A DNA stretch of 64,000 nucleotides from Primulina eburnea (Eukaryota; Streptophyta; Magnoliopsida; Lamiales; Gesneriaceae). Shown piece after piece: positions 35,128 to 44,676 of this stretch; position 1 is the stretch's first letter; each line of letters begins with the position of its first letter. The notes under the pieces were generated by a model, which was not told the DNA's origin, made no database searches, and saw only the letters and a list, made by a program, of their open reading frames with translations. Made by a program: the position numbers and the translations under genes. Location: assembly GCF_022965805.1 (NCBI RefSeq), contig NC_133103.1, positions 28,696,329 through 28,760,328 of the forward strand, given 5' to 3'.

Positions 35128-37753
35128 CTAAAATCTCTTTGAGCTCTTCCCCTTTTTGTAAAACAGCTCCATCTTGACAGATAATTTCCGAACGTCAGTA
35201 GATAGAAGCCGGACAGAGGTGGAAATGTTTTCAATAGCAGAGGTCATTGTGACTTGTAGCAAATCTATCTTTCTGGAGACGAGTGTCTCGACACTGTCAA
35301 CTCGTTTGTTAATAGAATTTTGAGTTGCAGTGAGACTCAAAGCTATCCCCTTGTTCTTCTGGATTTCTTCAACTGCAAATGAGAGAGAGGTAACAGCAGT
35401 TTGGATAGCCTTCAGCTTCTCGGAGTTGAACTGTTGAGAGTCTTCCAATTTTAAGGTGTGAGACAGTTGCGTATTCTGAATCTTTGAGATGGCTGAGAGC
35501 ATCTGACTCATACTATTCTGCATATTCTGAATTTCTTCGAGAATAAGATCAAAATCTGATAAGGATGGAGGAGGAGACTGATGAGAGGTTTCCGGTCCTC
35601 TTGTAGTTTGATCAAAGATAATCAATTCTTGATTAGTTGCTATTGTTTTAGCAACAATCTGAACTGAAGTGATTGCAGCAAGTACTTCTGGAACTGGAGG
35701 TGGAGAAGGTGGATTCTGATCAGCAGATGAGCTGCCTAGAAGAATAATAGAATCTGATGAAGCCAAAACTGGTGCTTCTAGAGGGTGATCTAGGGAATCA
35801 GTTGGCACAACAGTTGGAATAGCTTGTTCAGCAGATAAATCTTGCTGAACTGGTGCTTCTAAAGAGATAGGAACCTCAGGATGGATTTGATCAACGGGGT
35901 GATCAACTGGATTAGAAGTAGGTTCATTCAATTTGGATTCTTGCACCACTGCTTGGATAATTTCATCAATGTTTGCAAAAGATAATTCAGCTTCAGTGTA
36001 CATTTGATGTTCACCAGTAGGAGATTGAGGCATATTCTGAACTGGCTCTTCAGTTGGAATAATGGCCTGTTCTGAGGGTGACTCTTTCTGTTGAGAGGAA
36101 GGTTCTTCAATTATTTCCTCTTCATCATCATCTGGATCTCCTTGATGAAGGACTAACTCTTGATCCATTTCCCAAAACTTTATCTGAGATAGCAAACAAA
36201 TCAGATCGGTGTCTAGCTGAGTAATCACCGCATGATCAGCATAGGCAGTAGGATTTGTTGGAACGTAGTTAGCCTTCAGTTTGTCCAGAATTTGTGCTAA
36301 CTTCTTCGCTCTCATCTGATCAAACAAATAAGTTTTTCTCTCGAGAGCTTGAACAATTGTTGCCGCTTTGACCGTCTTGAGGACAAAAGCTTCCAGTTTG
36401 ATGAACTTGTTCAGCTGGGATTTCTTCCTCAGTTGCTTGGCAAAAATATGAGTACGATAGGCTGTCCAAGCATCATAGAGTTTAAGTTTTGATGCTGCAA
36501 AATTATTAACCCTATCCAAACAAGGTCAATGTGGGTTTGAATGGCATTGGATGGCCTGGGCTCTTCAATCAACTTACCCTTGCCTTTATCAGAACTGAGG
36601 ATGTGTGGAATTTCTAGACCAGTTCGAGTAGCATCCACCCATTCTATAATAGTGATGCCTTTGGGTCGGGCAGGTGCCAAAACAGTAGGACGAGCAATAT
36701 TAATCAGAGGAGCTTTGATCCTAACTGTTTCTTTCTTTGCACCAGCTGATTTTTCTGGTGGGATGATCTTCAGAGGAACTGCTTCAATTGGCTGCTGATC
36801 ATCTGAAGAAATTGGCTTGTCAGTAAGAATCGATTCCTCTGTAGTTGTTGGCTTAATCCTCTGGGTTCTTGGTTTCTTGGCGATCTTTGGGGAAGGAGTT
36901 TTCTCAGAATCTGATTCACCCACAACTAATTTCTTTTTTGCTGACTTCATTTGAGCCAATATCTTGGCCTTTTTCACCGATTTAGGGGCCGCATGTTGAG
37001 TCCCAATCTCCTGCTTTATCTTTACAAACTGAGCAGGAGAAATGTCCAGTTTGGTCTTGAGTGGCATAGTATTCTTCGCATTGAAGACTTTGAATTTGGA
37101 TGATTTTTCTGAATCATCTGCCACTAACCTATTCTTTTTCAGCAGATAGCTCAGTTGCACTGCAAAGCCTTTGGACTGTTTGGATGATAGAAACATATTC
37201 TTTAAAATATTGAATATAAGATGCTTCCAGTTGAGTTTACGTTCGGCCATAATGATAGAAATGGCCTGAAATTTTCCAACGTAAGTGCAGCAAAAGATCC
37301 AGCTTTCGCCAAAATCCCTTTGGCGATGATATCAGCAAGTAACTGAACCTCGTGCTTCAGCTCCTTCTTTAAATCGGAAACTTTGATTTTCCGTCCATCA
37401 GCAGAAAGTGAGATTTGCATTTCTTCAACATCAGATGCTTTTACATCAGAGAGGTGTGCCAGTCCTTCAGATGGTAAAGAAAAGATTTCTCCAAAGGAAT
37501 CTTCAGAGATGGTCAGCAACTAACCATTGATAGTAGAGGTGATGGTTCCATCAGAATTGATCATACTGCTAGAGTAGAATTCTTGAAGTTCTTTGGGGTA
37601 GATCTCTTGTGATGATTGTCCCAAGAATGTCCTTAACCCTGCAGTTTCGAGTTTTTGAAATACGTTCTTGACATCAGCGTCGCCGAAGGATAGAATCGAT
37701 CCGAAGTTGATAGCCATTGCATTCAGCATATAAGCGAGAGTTTGATTCGCCAT
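35128..37753 (-). pseudogene. Element S accessory protein gene (unknown function), broken
   Basis: A sense ORF placed after RNase H, where SIRE-type elements carry their extra or env-like ORF. Starts at ATG 37753 (MANQTLAYMLNAMAINFGS), interrupted by an in-frame TAG at 37520-37522 and frameshifts near 37265 and 36525, and ends at 35128. That is about 875 codons. The first ~250 residues look globular and helical (FGEIFSLPSEGL, KAGSFAALTLENF). The middle is lysine/serine-rich and disordered. The 463-residue last piece has an acidic proline/glutamine-rich stretch and a C-terminal coiled coil (about 35150-35560, heptads such as ISTSVRLLSTDVRKLSVKM). I see no signal peptide or membrane segment, which argues against a classical envelope. 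It recalls a repetitive family in Lamiales gene sets, from memory only. Confidence 0.7.
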
Positions 37754-38339
37754 TTGGAACTGAATGATTTGTTTTTGCTCTCAAGAGTTTGTAGATAAAC
37801 GTAAAGTAAAACTGAAATGGAGCTGGAATGGTACATATCTACGTGACTATTCAAATTCTGGACACGTGTCAGTCCATAGAAATTCTGAATTACAACGTGT
37901 GTACGTGTGCTGTAAGTGTGTGTAATTGAAACGGTTCAAAAAGGTGTCCACGTTTCCACCAATCATTTGCTGAAGGATAGCATTTAATGCTTGAAGAACA
38001 GTCACGTCACTTGATTTGGAATATAATATGGTTAATTAGTTAACTTATATGAGAAAATTAGTGAAAAACTCAACTGAATGATCAGTTGTGAGACTGTGTC
38101 CTCAGTTGAGAGTTGACTAACAATTGTCTTCAATCTCATAATAGATGCATAAAAGAGAATTTCGAGAAATTAAACAAGATTAATTAAAAGAAATCTTGAT
38201 GCTTAGTAGTGTAAACGTCTGTCATAATGAAATAGTCCTTTCATCTTCTTTATCTTGTTCTATAAATAAGAGCAGCTTTGTCAGTAAGAGCAGCTTTGTC
38301 AGTTGCAAGTATATTAGCAAATTATATTCAGTAAAGAAA
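37754..38339. promoter_or_regulatory. Divergent intergenic region of element S
   Basis: 586 bp between the start of the accessory gene (minus) and the start of the small ORF (plus). It contains a G-box CACGTG in gacacgtgtc (37861-37870), a TATAAATA box facing plus (38261-38268) and a tandem repeat of agagcagctttgtcagt (38269-38303). No convincing TATA faces minus. Arrangement suggests a promoter, at least toward the plus strand. Confidence 0.45.
38261..38268 (+). promoter_or_regulatory. TATA box before the antisense ORF of S
   Basis: TATAAATA lies 72 bp upstream of ATG 38340, leaving a plausible short 5' leader of about 45 nt. Orientation is opposite to the element's own transcription. Confidence 0.5.
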
Positions 38340-38758
38340 ATGGCAGGTGCAAGCAGTTCAAAATCTCCGGACATGGCTGAAGATTTTATGAAAGCAACTC
38401 TGGAGAAGAGAAAGATTGAGATGGAAGATGATGTTTCCATCAAATGCTACGCTACTGGGAGAATCTCCAAGAACTTCAGTTTCTTTGGGAGAATGAGATG
38501 GCAAACACTCCCATTTTGCTGAAAAAACTGGAGAAATATCGGGAACGCTTGCACGTTGCCCATGCTGTGAATATTTTTGAATCAGACAATATTTACGAGC
38601 TGATGCTCTACAAGGAGAGGAGGATCCTGGAGCTCACATCTCAGTCTGACAGTTTTCATAAGACTTGCACTGGAGATTTAAATCAATGGATGGCTAAGTG
38701 GAGGGCTTTTGTTCAGGACAAATTGTATAATGTAATTCGCAACAATTTCTTCAAATGA
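38340..38758 (+). pseudogene. Antisense accessory ORF of element S, frameshifted
   Basis: Plus-strand ORF opposite to gag-pol, between RNase H and the large accessory gene. ATG 38340 opens MAGASSSKSPDMAEDFMK; a frameshift near 38430-38450 shifts to the frame ending YNVIRNNFFK at TGA 38756-38758. Together about 139 codons. Residues are charged and helix-prone (KKLEKYRERLHVAHAVNIFE), without a domain I recognise. Antisense extra ORFs have been described in some plant LTR elements, so this may be a family trait and not chance. The preceding TATA box supports expression; the frameshift says this copy is dead or mis-sequenced. Confidence 0.5.
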
Positions 38759-38983
38759 ATGAAATGATGTTATCAGTTTATCTCTGTCTTTTTTATTTTC
38801 CTACATTACTTGATTTCATCAGTTGATAAGTAAATCATAAGCACAAGTACTGAATACAATGAACTAATAGAAGTTTAACTGACATCAGTTGAAAGTTATA
38901 TCAATAAAGAACTAACTGAATGATCAGTAAATGGCAGTAAAACTGACAGAGGAATTAACAACCAAGACAACAGCAAAAACTGA

Positions 38984-40741
38984 TTAGGATAAATCAATCA
39001 ATCCAAGTATATTGCGAAAATGAAAAAACTTAGTCTCAGCCAGTGGTTTGGTGAAGATATCAGCTGCTTTCTACTCAGTTGAGACGTATTCCAGTCTGAT
39101 GTTCTTCTTCAAGGCATGATCTCTGATGAAGTGATGCCTGACATTTATATGCTTGGTCCTGGAGTGAAGAACTGGATTGTAGGTGATAGCAATCGTACTT
39201 GTATTATCACAGAATATGGGCGATTCTTTAGCATCAATCTCATAATCTCTCAGTTGTTGCTGAATCCAGAGCAGTTGAGCACAACAGCTTCCGGCAGCAA
39301 GATATTCTGCTTCAATTGTGGAAGTTGCTATGGATGTTTGCTTCTTGCTGAACCAGGAGATCAGTCTGTCCCCTAGAAACTGACATGATCCACTAGTACT
39401 TTTACGATCAAGCTTACATCCTGCATAATCTGCATCTGAATATCCAACTAAATTGAAAGATGAATCTTTAGAATACCATAACCCAACATTTTGTCTGCCC
39501 TTAAGATATTTCAAAATACGCTTGGCAGCTGTAATGTGTGATTGCATAGGATTTGCTTGAAATCTAGCACACATACATACATCAAATACAATATCAGGAC
39601 GACTAGCAGTTAGATACAATAATGAACCTATTAAACCTCTGTAAAGTGTCGTCTCAACTGATATTCCCCCCTGATCAGTGTCCAGTTTTACTGATGAGCT
39701 CATGGGAGTACTTGCAACTGAACACGATTCCATGCCAAACTTCTTCAGTAATTCCTTCGTGTATTTAATTTGACTAATGAAAGTGCCCGACTCCAGTTGC
39801 TTCAATTGTAATCCAAGAAAGAATGTCAGTTCACCCATCATGCTCATTTCAAATTTCTCCTGCATTAACTTAGCAAACTTCTCGCATAATTTGGGGTTAG
39901 TTGACCCAAAAATAATGTCATCAACATAAATTTGAACGAGTAGAATATGATCATTCTTGGAGAATTTGAACAATGTCTTATCAACTGATCCAACAGAAAA
40001 ATTGTGATCAGTTAAAAATTTTGAAAGGGTTTCATACCAAGCTCTTGGAGCTTGCTTAAGACCATATAAGGCTTTGTTCAAATGGTAGACATGATCAGGA
40101 AGGTGATGATTTATAAAACCTGGAGGTTGTTCAACGTAAACTTCTTCCTGCAACTGGCCATTCAGAAATTCACTGTTTACATCCATTTGATAGACTTTGA
40201 AGTTTTTGAATGAAGCATAAGCAAGGAATATTCTGATTGCCTCCAATCTTGCAAATGGTGCATATGTCTCATCGTAATCAATTCCTTCTTCTTGCCTATA
40301 TCCTTGTGCTACTAGCCTTGCTTTGTTGCGCACAAATTAACCATCTTCGTTCAGTTTTTTCATGTACACCCATTTTGTACCTATAACAGTTTTTGAAATT
40401 GGTCTTGGAACTAAGTTCCAGACATTATTATGGATAAACTGATTTAGCTCCTCTTGCATTGCATTTATCCAGTTTGGATCAGCAAGAGCTTCATCAGTCT
40501 TCTTGGGTTCTAGTTGTGATACGAAAGCTGAATGAATGAATAGTTTGAGCATCTGATTTCTAGTTCTTACTAGATCAAATGGATTACCTATTACCAATTC
40601 TAGAGGATGTGATTTCTTCCATCTGAGTTCAGCATTTATTGCTTCTAAATCAGCAACTGCTTCTGTGGGTAACTGAATGTTTTCAGTTTCAGTTGGAGTC
40701 GTTTCAGTTGGTAACTGAATGTCATTTGGTTGCTCTATCAA
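38984..40741 (-). pseudogene. Element S reverse transcriptase-RNase H
   Basis: Copia-type RT begins near 40500 (EALADPNWINAMQEEL, WKLVPRP-like WNLVPRP). Core motifs: [18 protein letters not shown] (about 40180), the [14 protein letters not shown] block (about 40060) and active site [11 protein letters not shown] (about 39925). RNase H follows: [17 protein letters not shown] near 39430 and [11 protein letters not shown] near 39320, to the DIFTKPLAETKF tail near 39040. In-frame TAA at 40334-40336 and TAG at about 39070 interrupt it. One residue of the usual K-A pair in DVKSAFLNG is changed on each site (N, E). The frame otherwise reads cleanly for over 400 codons, so decay is recent. Confidence 0.93.
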
Positions 40742-40774
40742 CTGATCGTTAGGAACAGCTTCTGGTTCAGCTGG

Positions 40775-41521
40775 TTAATCTAACACTTCTAGTTCAGGTG
40801 TTTGGAGTTTGCTTTGATTAATATGGATGTTTTCATCATCATTATCATCATCATCATCATCATCATCCAAGCTTATATCTGTAAATCTATCAGCTAGCTC
40901 AACTTGATCAGTTGGCTTGTCAGTTAGTACAGTTTCATCAAAAACAACATGGATAGATTCCTCAACATTTAATTTATCTTTGTTGAAGACTCTATAAGCT
41001 TTACTCACTGAAGAATAACCAAGAAATATTCCTTCTGCAGATTTAGCATTAAAAACTTTTAAATGAGTTTTATCATTGACAAGTACAAAACATCTGCAGC
41101 CGAATATTTTAAAATATGAAACCACACTTTTTCGTCCATGCTAGATCTCATAAGGTGTTTTCATATGATTCTTATTAATCATTGATCTGTTTTGAGTGTA
41201 ACACGCAGTGTTCACTGTCTCTGCCCAAAACCTTTGAGAGATATTAGAATCAGCAAGAATTTTTCTAGCAGCCTCTTTGAGGTCCAATTTCTCCTTTCAG
41301 CTACACCATTTTGCTGAGGAGTTCTAGCTGCTGAGTGCTCATGCATGATTCCGGCATTCTCTAAATAATTTGAAAGAATTTGATTGATAAATTCAGTTCC
41401 TTGATCGGATCTGATTCTGTCAATTCCAACTGATTTTTCATTTAATAATCTTTTGAAAAGCTTAATCAGTTGAGCAACAGTTTGGTCTTTGGACTTGAGA
41501 AATATAACCCAAGTGAATCTT
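40775..41521 (-). pseudogene. Element S integrase, C-terminal half
   Basis: Resumes the integrase core after the Cassandra-SINE block: RFTWVIFLKSKDQTVAQ at 41515, SDQGTEFIN near 41405 (second catalytic Asp) and AARTPQQNGVAERRN near 41320 (catalytic Glu region). After a frameshift near 41210 comes the GKP-like domain (SYFKIFGCRCFVL, FLGYS at 41020). A run of ten aspartates interrupted by N comes from the microsatellite at 40834-40867. Stop at 40775. Confidence 0.88.
40834..40867. repeat. ATC/GAT trinucleotide microsatellite
   Basis: (atc)n run inside the integrase-RT linker, giving a poly-aspartate stretch on the minus strand. Likely slippage expansion in an acidic linker. Confidence 0.9.
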
Positions 41522-41594
41522 TCTAACGTCCCAGATTTGACGACTATCCTCACTGTACCAAGACGAGTCTTTCCAGCGTGCTTATGTCCTCACT

Positions 41595-41706
41595 CACACG
41601 CACCCTGGGAAACTTCCCAGGAGGTCACCCATCCCAAAATTGCCCCAAGTCAAGCACGCTTAACTTTGGAGTTCTCATGTGATGAGCTACCGAAAAGAAG
41701 ATGCAC
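41595..41706 (-). other. 5S rRNA-derived domain in left Cassandra LTR
   Basis: Minus-strand similarity to the 3' two thirds of 5S rRNA. The C-box region GGATGGGTGACCTCC (41620-41634) is intact; the middle and A-box regions are altered. It is a retroelement promoter remnant, not a 5S gene. Confidence 0.82.
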
Positions 41707-42063
41707 CTTCTTGATATGAGTAGTATCAATCAAATCTTTTAAGCCCTATTCAACTGTACAGTCTATTACATTGAACAGTCTCGGAATCCCTCTCATTCCC
41801 GTGTGGGTCGGTTCATTCATGTTCCCTCCACCTAGAAGCCTGCCAGGAGCCGCTCATTGTCCGTGCAACTGATGACACCGGCGATCACCCCCCGCCCTCT
41901 TCGGCCCCGGACCTCACATGCCCACCAGCTTCCGCTTGGTTCGTCCCTGAACCACACCGTACTAATAGAAGTCGGCTCTGATACCAACTTGTAACGTCCC
42001 AGATTTGACGACTGTCCTCACTGTACCAAGACGAATCTTTCCAGCGTGCTTATGTCCTCACTC

Positions 42064-42172
42064 ACACGCACCTGGGAAACTTCCCAGGAGGTCACCCATC
42101 CCAAAATTGTCCCAAGTCAAGCACGCTTAACTTTGGAGTTCTTATATGATGAGCTACCGAAAAGAAGAAGCA
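42064..42172 (-). other. 5S rRNA-derived domain in right Cassandra LTR
   Basis: Same as in the left LTR, with the C-box at 42087-42101. This copy is the 5' LTR for minus-strand transcription. Confidence 0.82.
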
Positions 42173-42386
42173 CCTTCTTTATATGAGTAGTACCAATCAA
42201 ATCTTTTAAACCCTCTTCAACTGTACAGTCCATTACATTGAATAGTCTCGGAATCCCTCTAATTCCCGTGTGGGTCGATTCATTCATGTTCCCTCCACCT
42301 AGAAGCCTGCCAGGAGCCGCTCATTGTCCGTGAAACTGATGACACCGGCGATCACCCCCCGCCCTCTTCGGCCCCGGGCCTCACAT

Positions 42387-42540
42387 GCTCAAATGGTACC
42401 AGGATTGCTGCCAAGATCTATATAAGTCCATGAGGTATTGGGTTCTAATCTTGGGAAGGCAAAAGCTCCAGTTCCTGGGCCGGAGAAGTTCTATGAGTAA
42501 TGGGTAATGGGATAACCATGAGGGGACTCAAGCCCAATCG
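42387..42540 (+). mobile_element. tRNA-derived SINE, copy 1 (3' truncated)
   Basis: Starts gctcaaatggtaccagg (tRNA-like A-box region) and has the B-box-like GGTTCTAATC about 50 bp on. It matches copy 3 until caatcg, where it is cut by copy 2. Confidence 0.75.
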
Positions 42541-42724
42541 CTTTTTTTTGTAATGCACACGGGCTGTTCCCGATTGGGCTTGAGTCCCCTCACGGTTATC
42601 CCATTACCCATTACTCATAGAACTTCTCCAGCCCAGGCACTGGAGTTTTTACCTCCCCAGGATTAGAACCCAAGACCTCCTGGACTTATATAGATCTTGA
42701 CAGCAATCCTGGTACCAGTTGATC
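42541..42724 (-). mobile_element. tRNA-derived SINE, copy 2 (inverted, with A tail)
   Basis: Reverse copy with an eight-base A tail on the minus strand (plus t-run 42542-42549). It shows the family 3' end ..CCCGTGTGCATTAC(A)n. B-box GGTTCTAATCC. It forms long hairpins with both neighbours. Confidence 0.78.
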
Positions 42725-42726
42725 TA

Positions 42727-42904
42727 CAAGCTCAACTGGTACCAGGATTGCTTCCAAGATCTATATAAGTCTAGGAGGTCTTGGGTTCTAATCCTGGGGA
42801 GGTGAAAACTCCAGTGCCTGGGCTGGAGAAGTTCTATGAGTAATGGGTAATGGGATAACCGTGAGGGGACTCAAGCCCAATCGGGAACAGCCCATGTGCA
42901 TTAC
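42727..42904 (+). mobile_element. tRNA-derived SINE, copy 3
   Basis: Full-length ~178 bp: aagctcaactggtaccagg (A box), GGTTCTAATCC (B box), body and 3' end gtgcattac. It is followed at once by aatctt (42905-42910), which also precedes the Cassandra element at 41516-41521. Confidence 0.78.
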
Positions 42905-43071
42905 AATCTTCAAAAGTCATCTACAGCCACCAAGGTGTATTTCATTCCCCCTAAGCTCATGACTGGTATTGGACCAAATAGATTCATATGTAATAGCTCT
43001 AAGCATCGGGAAGAAGATTTACGGCCCTTGTTCTTAAAAGAAAATATGATTTGTTTACCAAACTGACATGC
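42905..43071 (-). pseudogene. Element S integrase, zinc finger to start of core
   Basis: Minus-strand ..ACQFGKQ, KGRKSSSRCLELLHM.LFGP and TLVAVDDF. This holds the second half of the GAG-pre-integrase zinc finger and the first core strand with the first catalytic Asp (VDDF). It is broken by Q on one side (inside CLACQ) and by the Cassandra-SINE block on the other (VDDF/RFTW). Confidence 0.87.
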
Positions 43072-44514
43072 TGTAGTGACCCGTTCCAGAATCACCTACT
43101 AATGAAGAACTAAGCATGCAATTAACTTAATTAATAATAATCAGAGATAACAGCGGAAAACTGACACCAAACGATAGATATACAACCCAATCGAAAATCC
43201 AGGACAACTCAACTAAAATGAAATATACGGTACAACCATATCGAAAAGAATAGTACTGAAAACTAAACCAACCAGCCACTCACTGTGCTCCTCCTGCTCT
43301 TCCTGAGCTGTCCAACCTGAGGCCTGCCCCGTGGGAATGGGGTGTCCAAGATAAACAAAACCGAGGACGTGAGCGATAAGAACGCCCAGTACAAAAGCAT
43401 GAGTATACAAACCTATATGAAATGCACATGCTATGATATGATACCAGGGTAGTCAAGAAACAGGAGTAACAAAGGATCTCAAAATGCTCAGTCTAGAGGC
43501 GCCAAGTGGATAGTGCCGCGCGGTACTCCTCTGGGTCACTGCATCCACTACAAGAACAGACGTGGACCTAAAATGTCCCGGATCACCGAAGCCCTCCGGA
43601 CCCGTCGGCCACTGTGTACTCTCGGTGTCCATGCGTCCACAAGACAAGACAGGGCTGAGCGGCCCCACAAGATATAGCTTATCTCGAAAGAGATACAGCT
43701 CAACAGTAAAGGCTATCTCGAAGGAGATACGGCTCAACATGAAATGCAACATGCATCATAAAACGTGACATAATAGCATGCATCATATGACATATATCAA
43801 TGCACCACATAATCATGCAACACATATAAGGATGTATACTCGACCAGGATATCTCGGATAGTACTTTCGTACCTCTATCACAGCAAGCCTAGCCTTACGC
43901 AACACCGCTAATCAGGTCTAGAACAAGCCTACGCATCAAAAGCATACCCAATGAACAATACTACCATGCTAGACTAGCAAAACCAGTACTACCAAAGGTT
44001 TAGGGTTTACCTTCGTCCGTCGACAGCCCTTTGATGTCGATTGCCTCGTAACTCAGGCGTCGCTACGCTACCAATCCTGGCAGCTCTTGGCTATCGCTCG
44101 ACCAACAACTAACCCTAGAAACCTTCCAAACCTCTCAACTAGGAGACACAACTTCAAGAATTTGCAATCCAAAATGAGGAATTCCGAGCACTATTTATAG
44201 GCTATGTTCGGATCCACCGAACACACTTCGGAACGTCCGAACTCCTACGTGTCCATCGGCTCTTGACACCTCATGATCGGATCCACCGATCCTACACTTC
44301 GGATCATCCGAACTTGCATGCAAACTGACGTGTCGATCAACTCTTGACACCTCATGATCGGATCCACCGAACCCACTTCGGATCGTCCGAACTCTTCGGT
44401 GCTACCGAACCATCTTCGGTCCGTCCGATCATGACCATGGTCAAAATTACACATTAAACCTTCTTAATCACCATTAATCCGTTAATTACCCAATTTGGAA
44501 TTCAGGCTACTACA
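43072..44514 (-). repeat. Element Q 3' LTR
   Basis: Minus strand starts TGTAGTAGCC at 44514. U3 carries TTCGGATC-type palindromes (44205-44430), a TATA box CTATAAATAG at 44191-44200 and U5 ending GGTCACTACA. ORFs at 43213, 43453, 43562 and 44245 are duplicated exactly in the other LTR and are not genes. Confidence 0.95.
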
Positions 44515-44527
44515 TTCTCCCCCCCTT
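44515..44527 (-). promoter_or_regulatory. Element Q polypurine tract
   Basis: Minus-strand AAGGGGGGGAGAA directly before the 3' LTR. Confidence 0.92.
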
Positions 44528-44676
44528 AAAAAGATTTCGTCCTCGAAATCAAGTTTAGAGGATGAACAAAAAGGAGTAACAACCTTGTTATTATATCTCA
44601 ATTGTTGCTAAACACAACTGATATTTAGATTACAACGGAAAACACACACACATCCATATTACAACCATAGTACAAC

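Larger units (their letters stand above)
41522..42385 (-). mobile_element. Cassandra-type TRIM with 5S rRNA-derived LTRs
   Basis: Two direct repeats, 41522-41918 and 41990-42385 (about 396 bp each), flank a 71-bp interior. Minus strand: LTRs start TGTGAGG and end GGGACGTTACA. The PBS complement gctctgatacca is at 41975-41986, and GGTGGGCA before the left repeat serves as the PPT. Each LTR holds a segment complementary to plant 5S rRNA (cccaggaggtcacccatcc, caagcacgcttaacttt.gga). LTR-borne 5S is the defining trait of Cassandra elements. No coding capacity. It interrupts S integrase. Confidence 0.9.

Noticed and set aside
35128..37753. Accessory gene of S as a classical envelope gene
   Set aside because: No signal peptide or membrane helix visible; kept as an accessory protein of unknown function.
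41595..42172. 5S rRNA gene pair
   Set aside because: Only part of 5S matches, the upstream parts are altered, and the segments lie in LTRs with PBS and PPT, as in Cassandra. Not functional 5S genes.
43213..43768. ORFs of 65, 99 and 68 aa, repeated exactly at 49336-49891
   Set aside because: Exact copies only because Q's LTRs are identical; no protein features.
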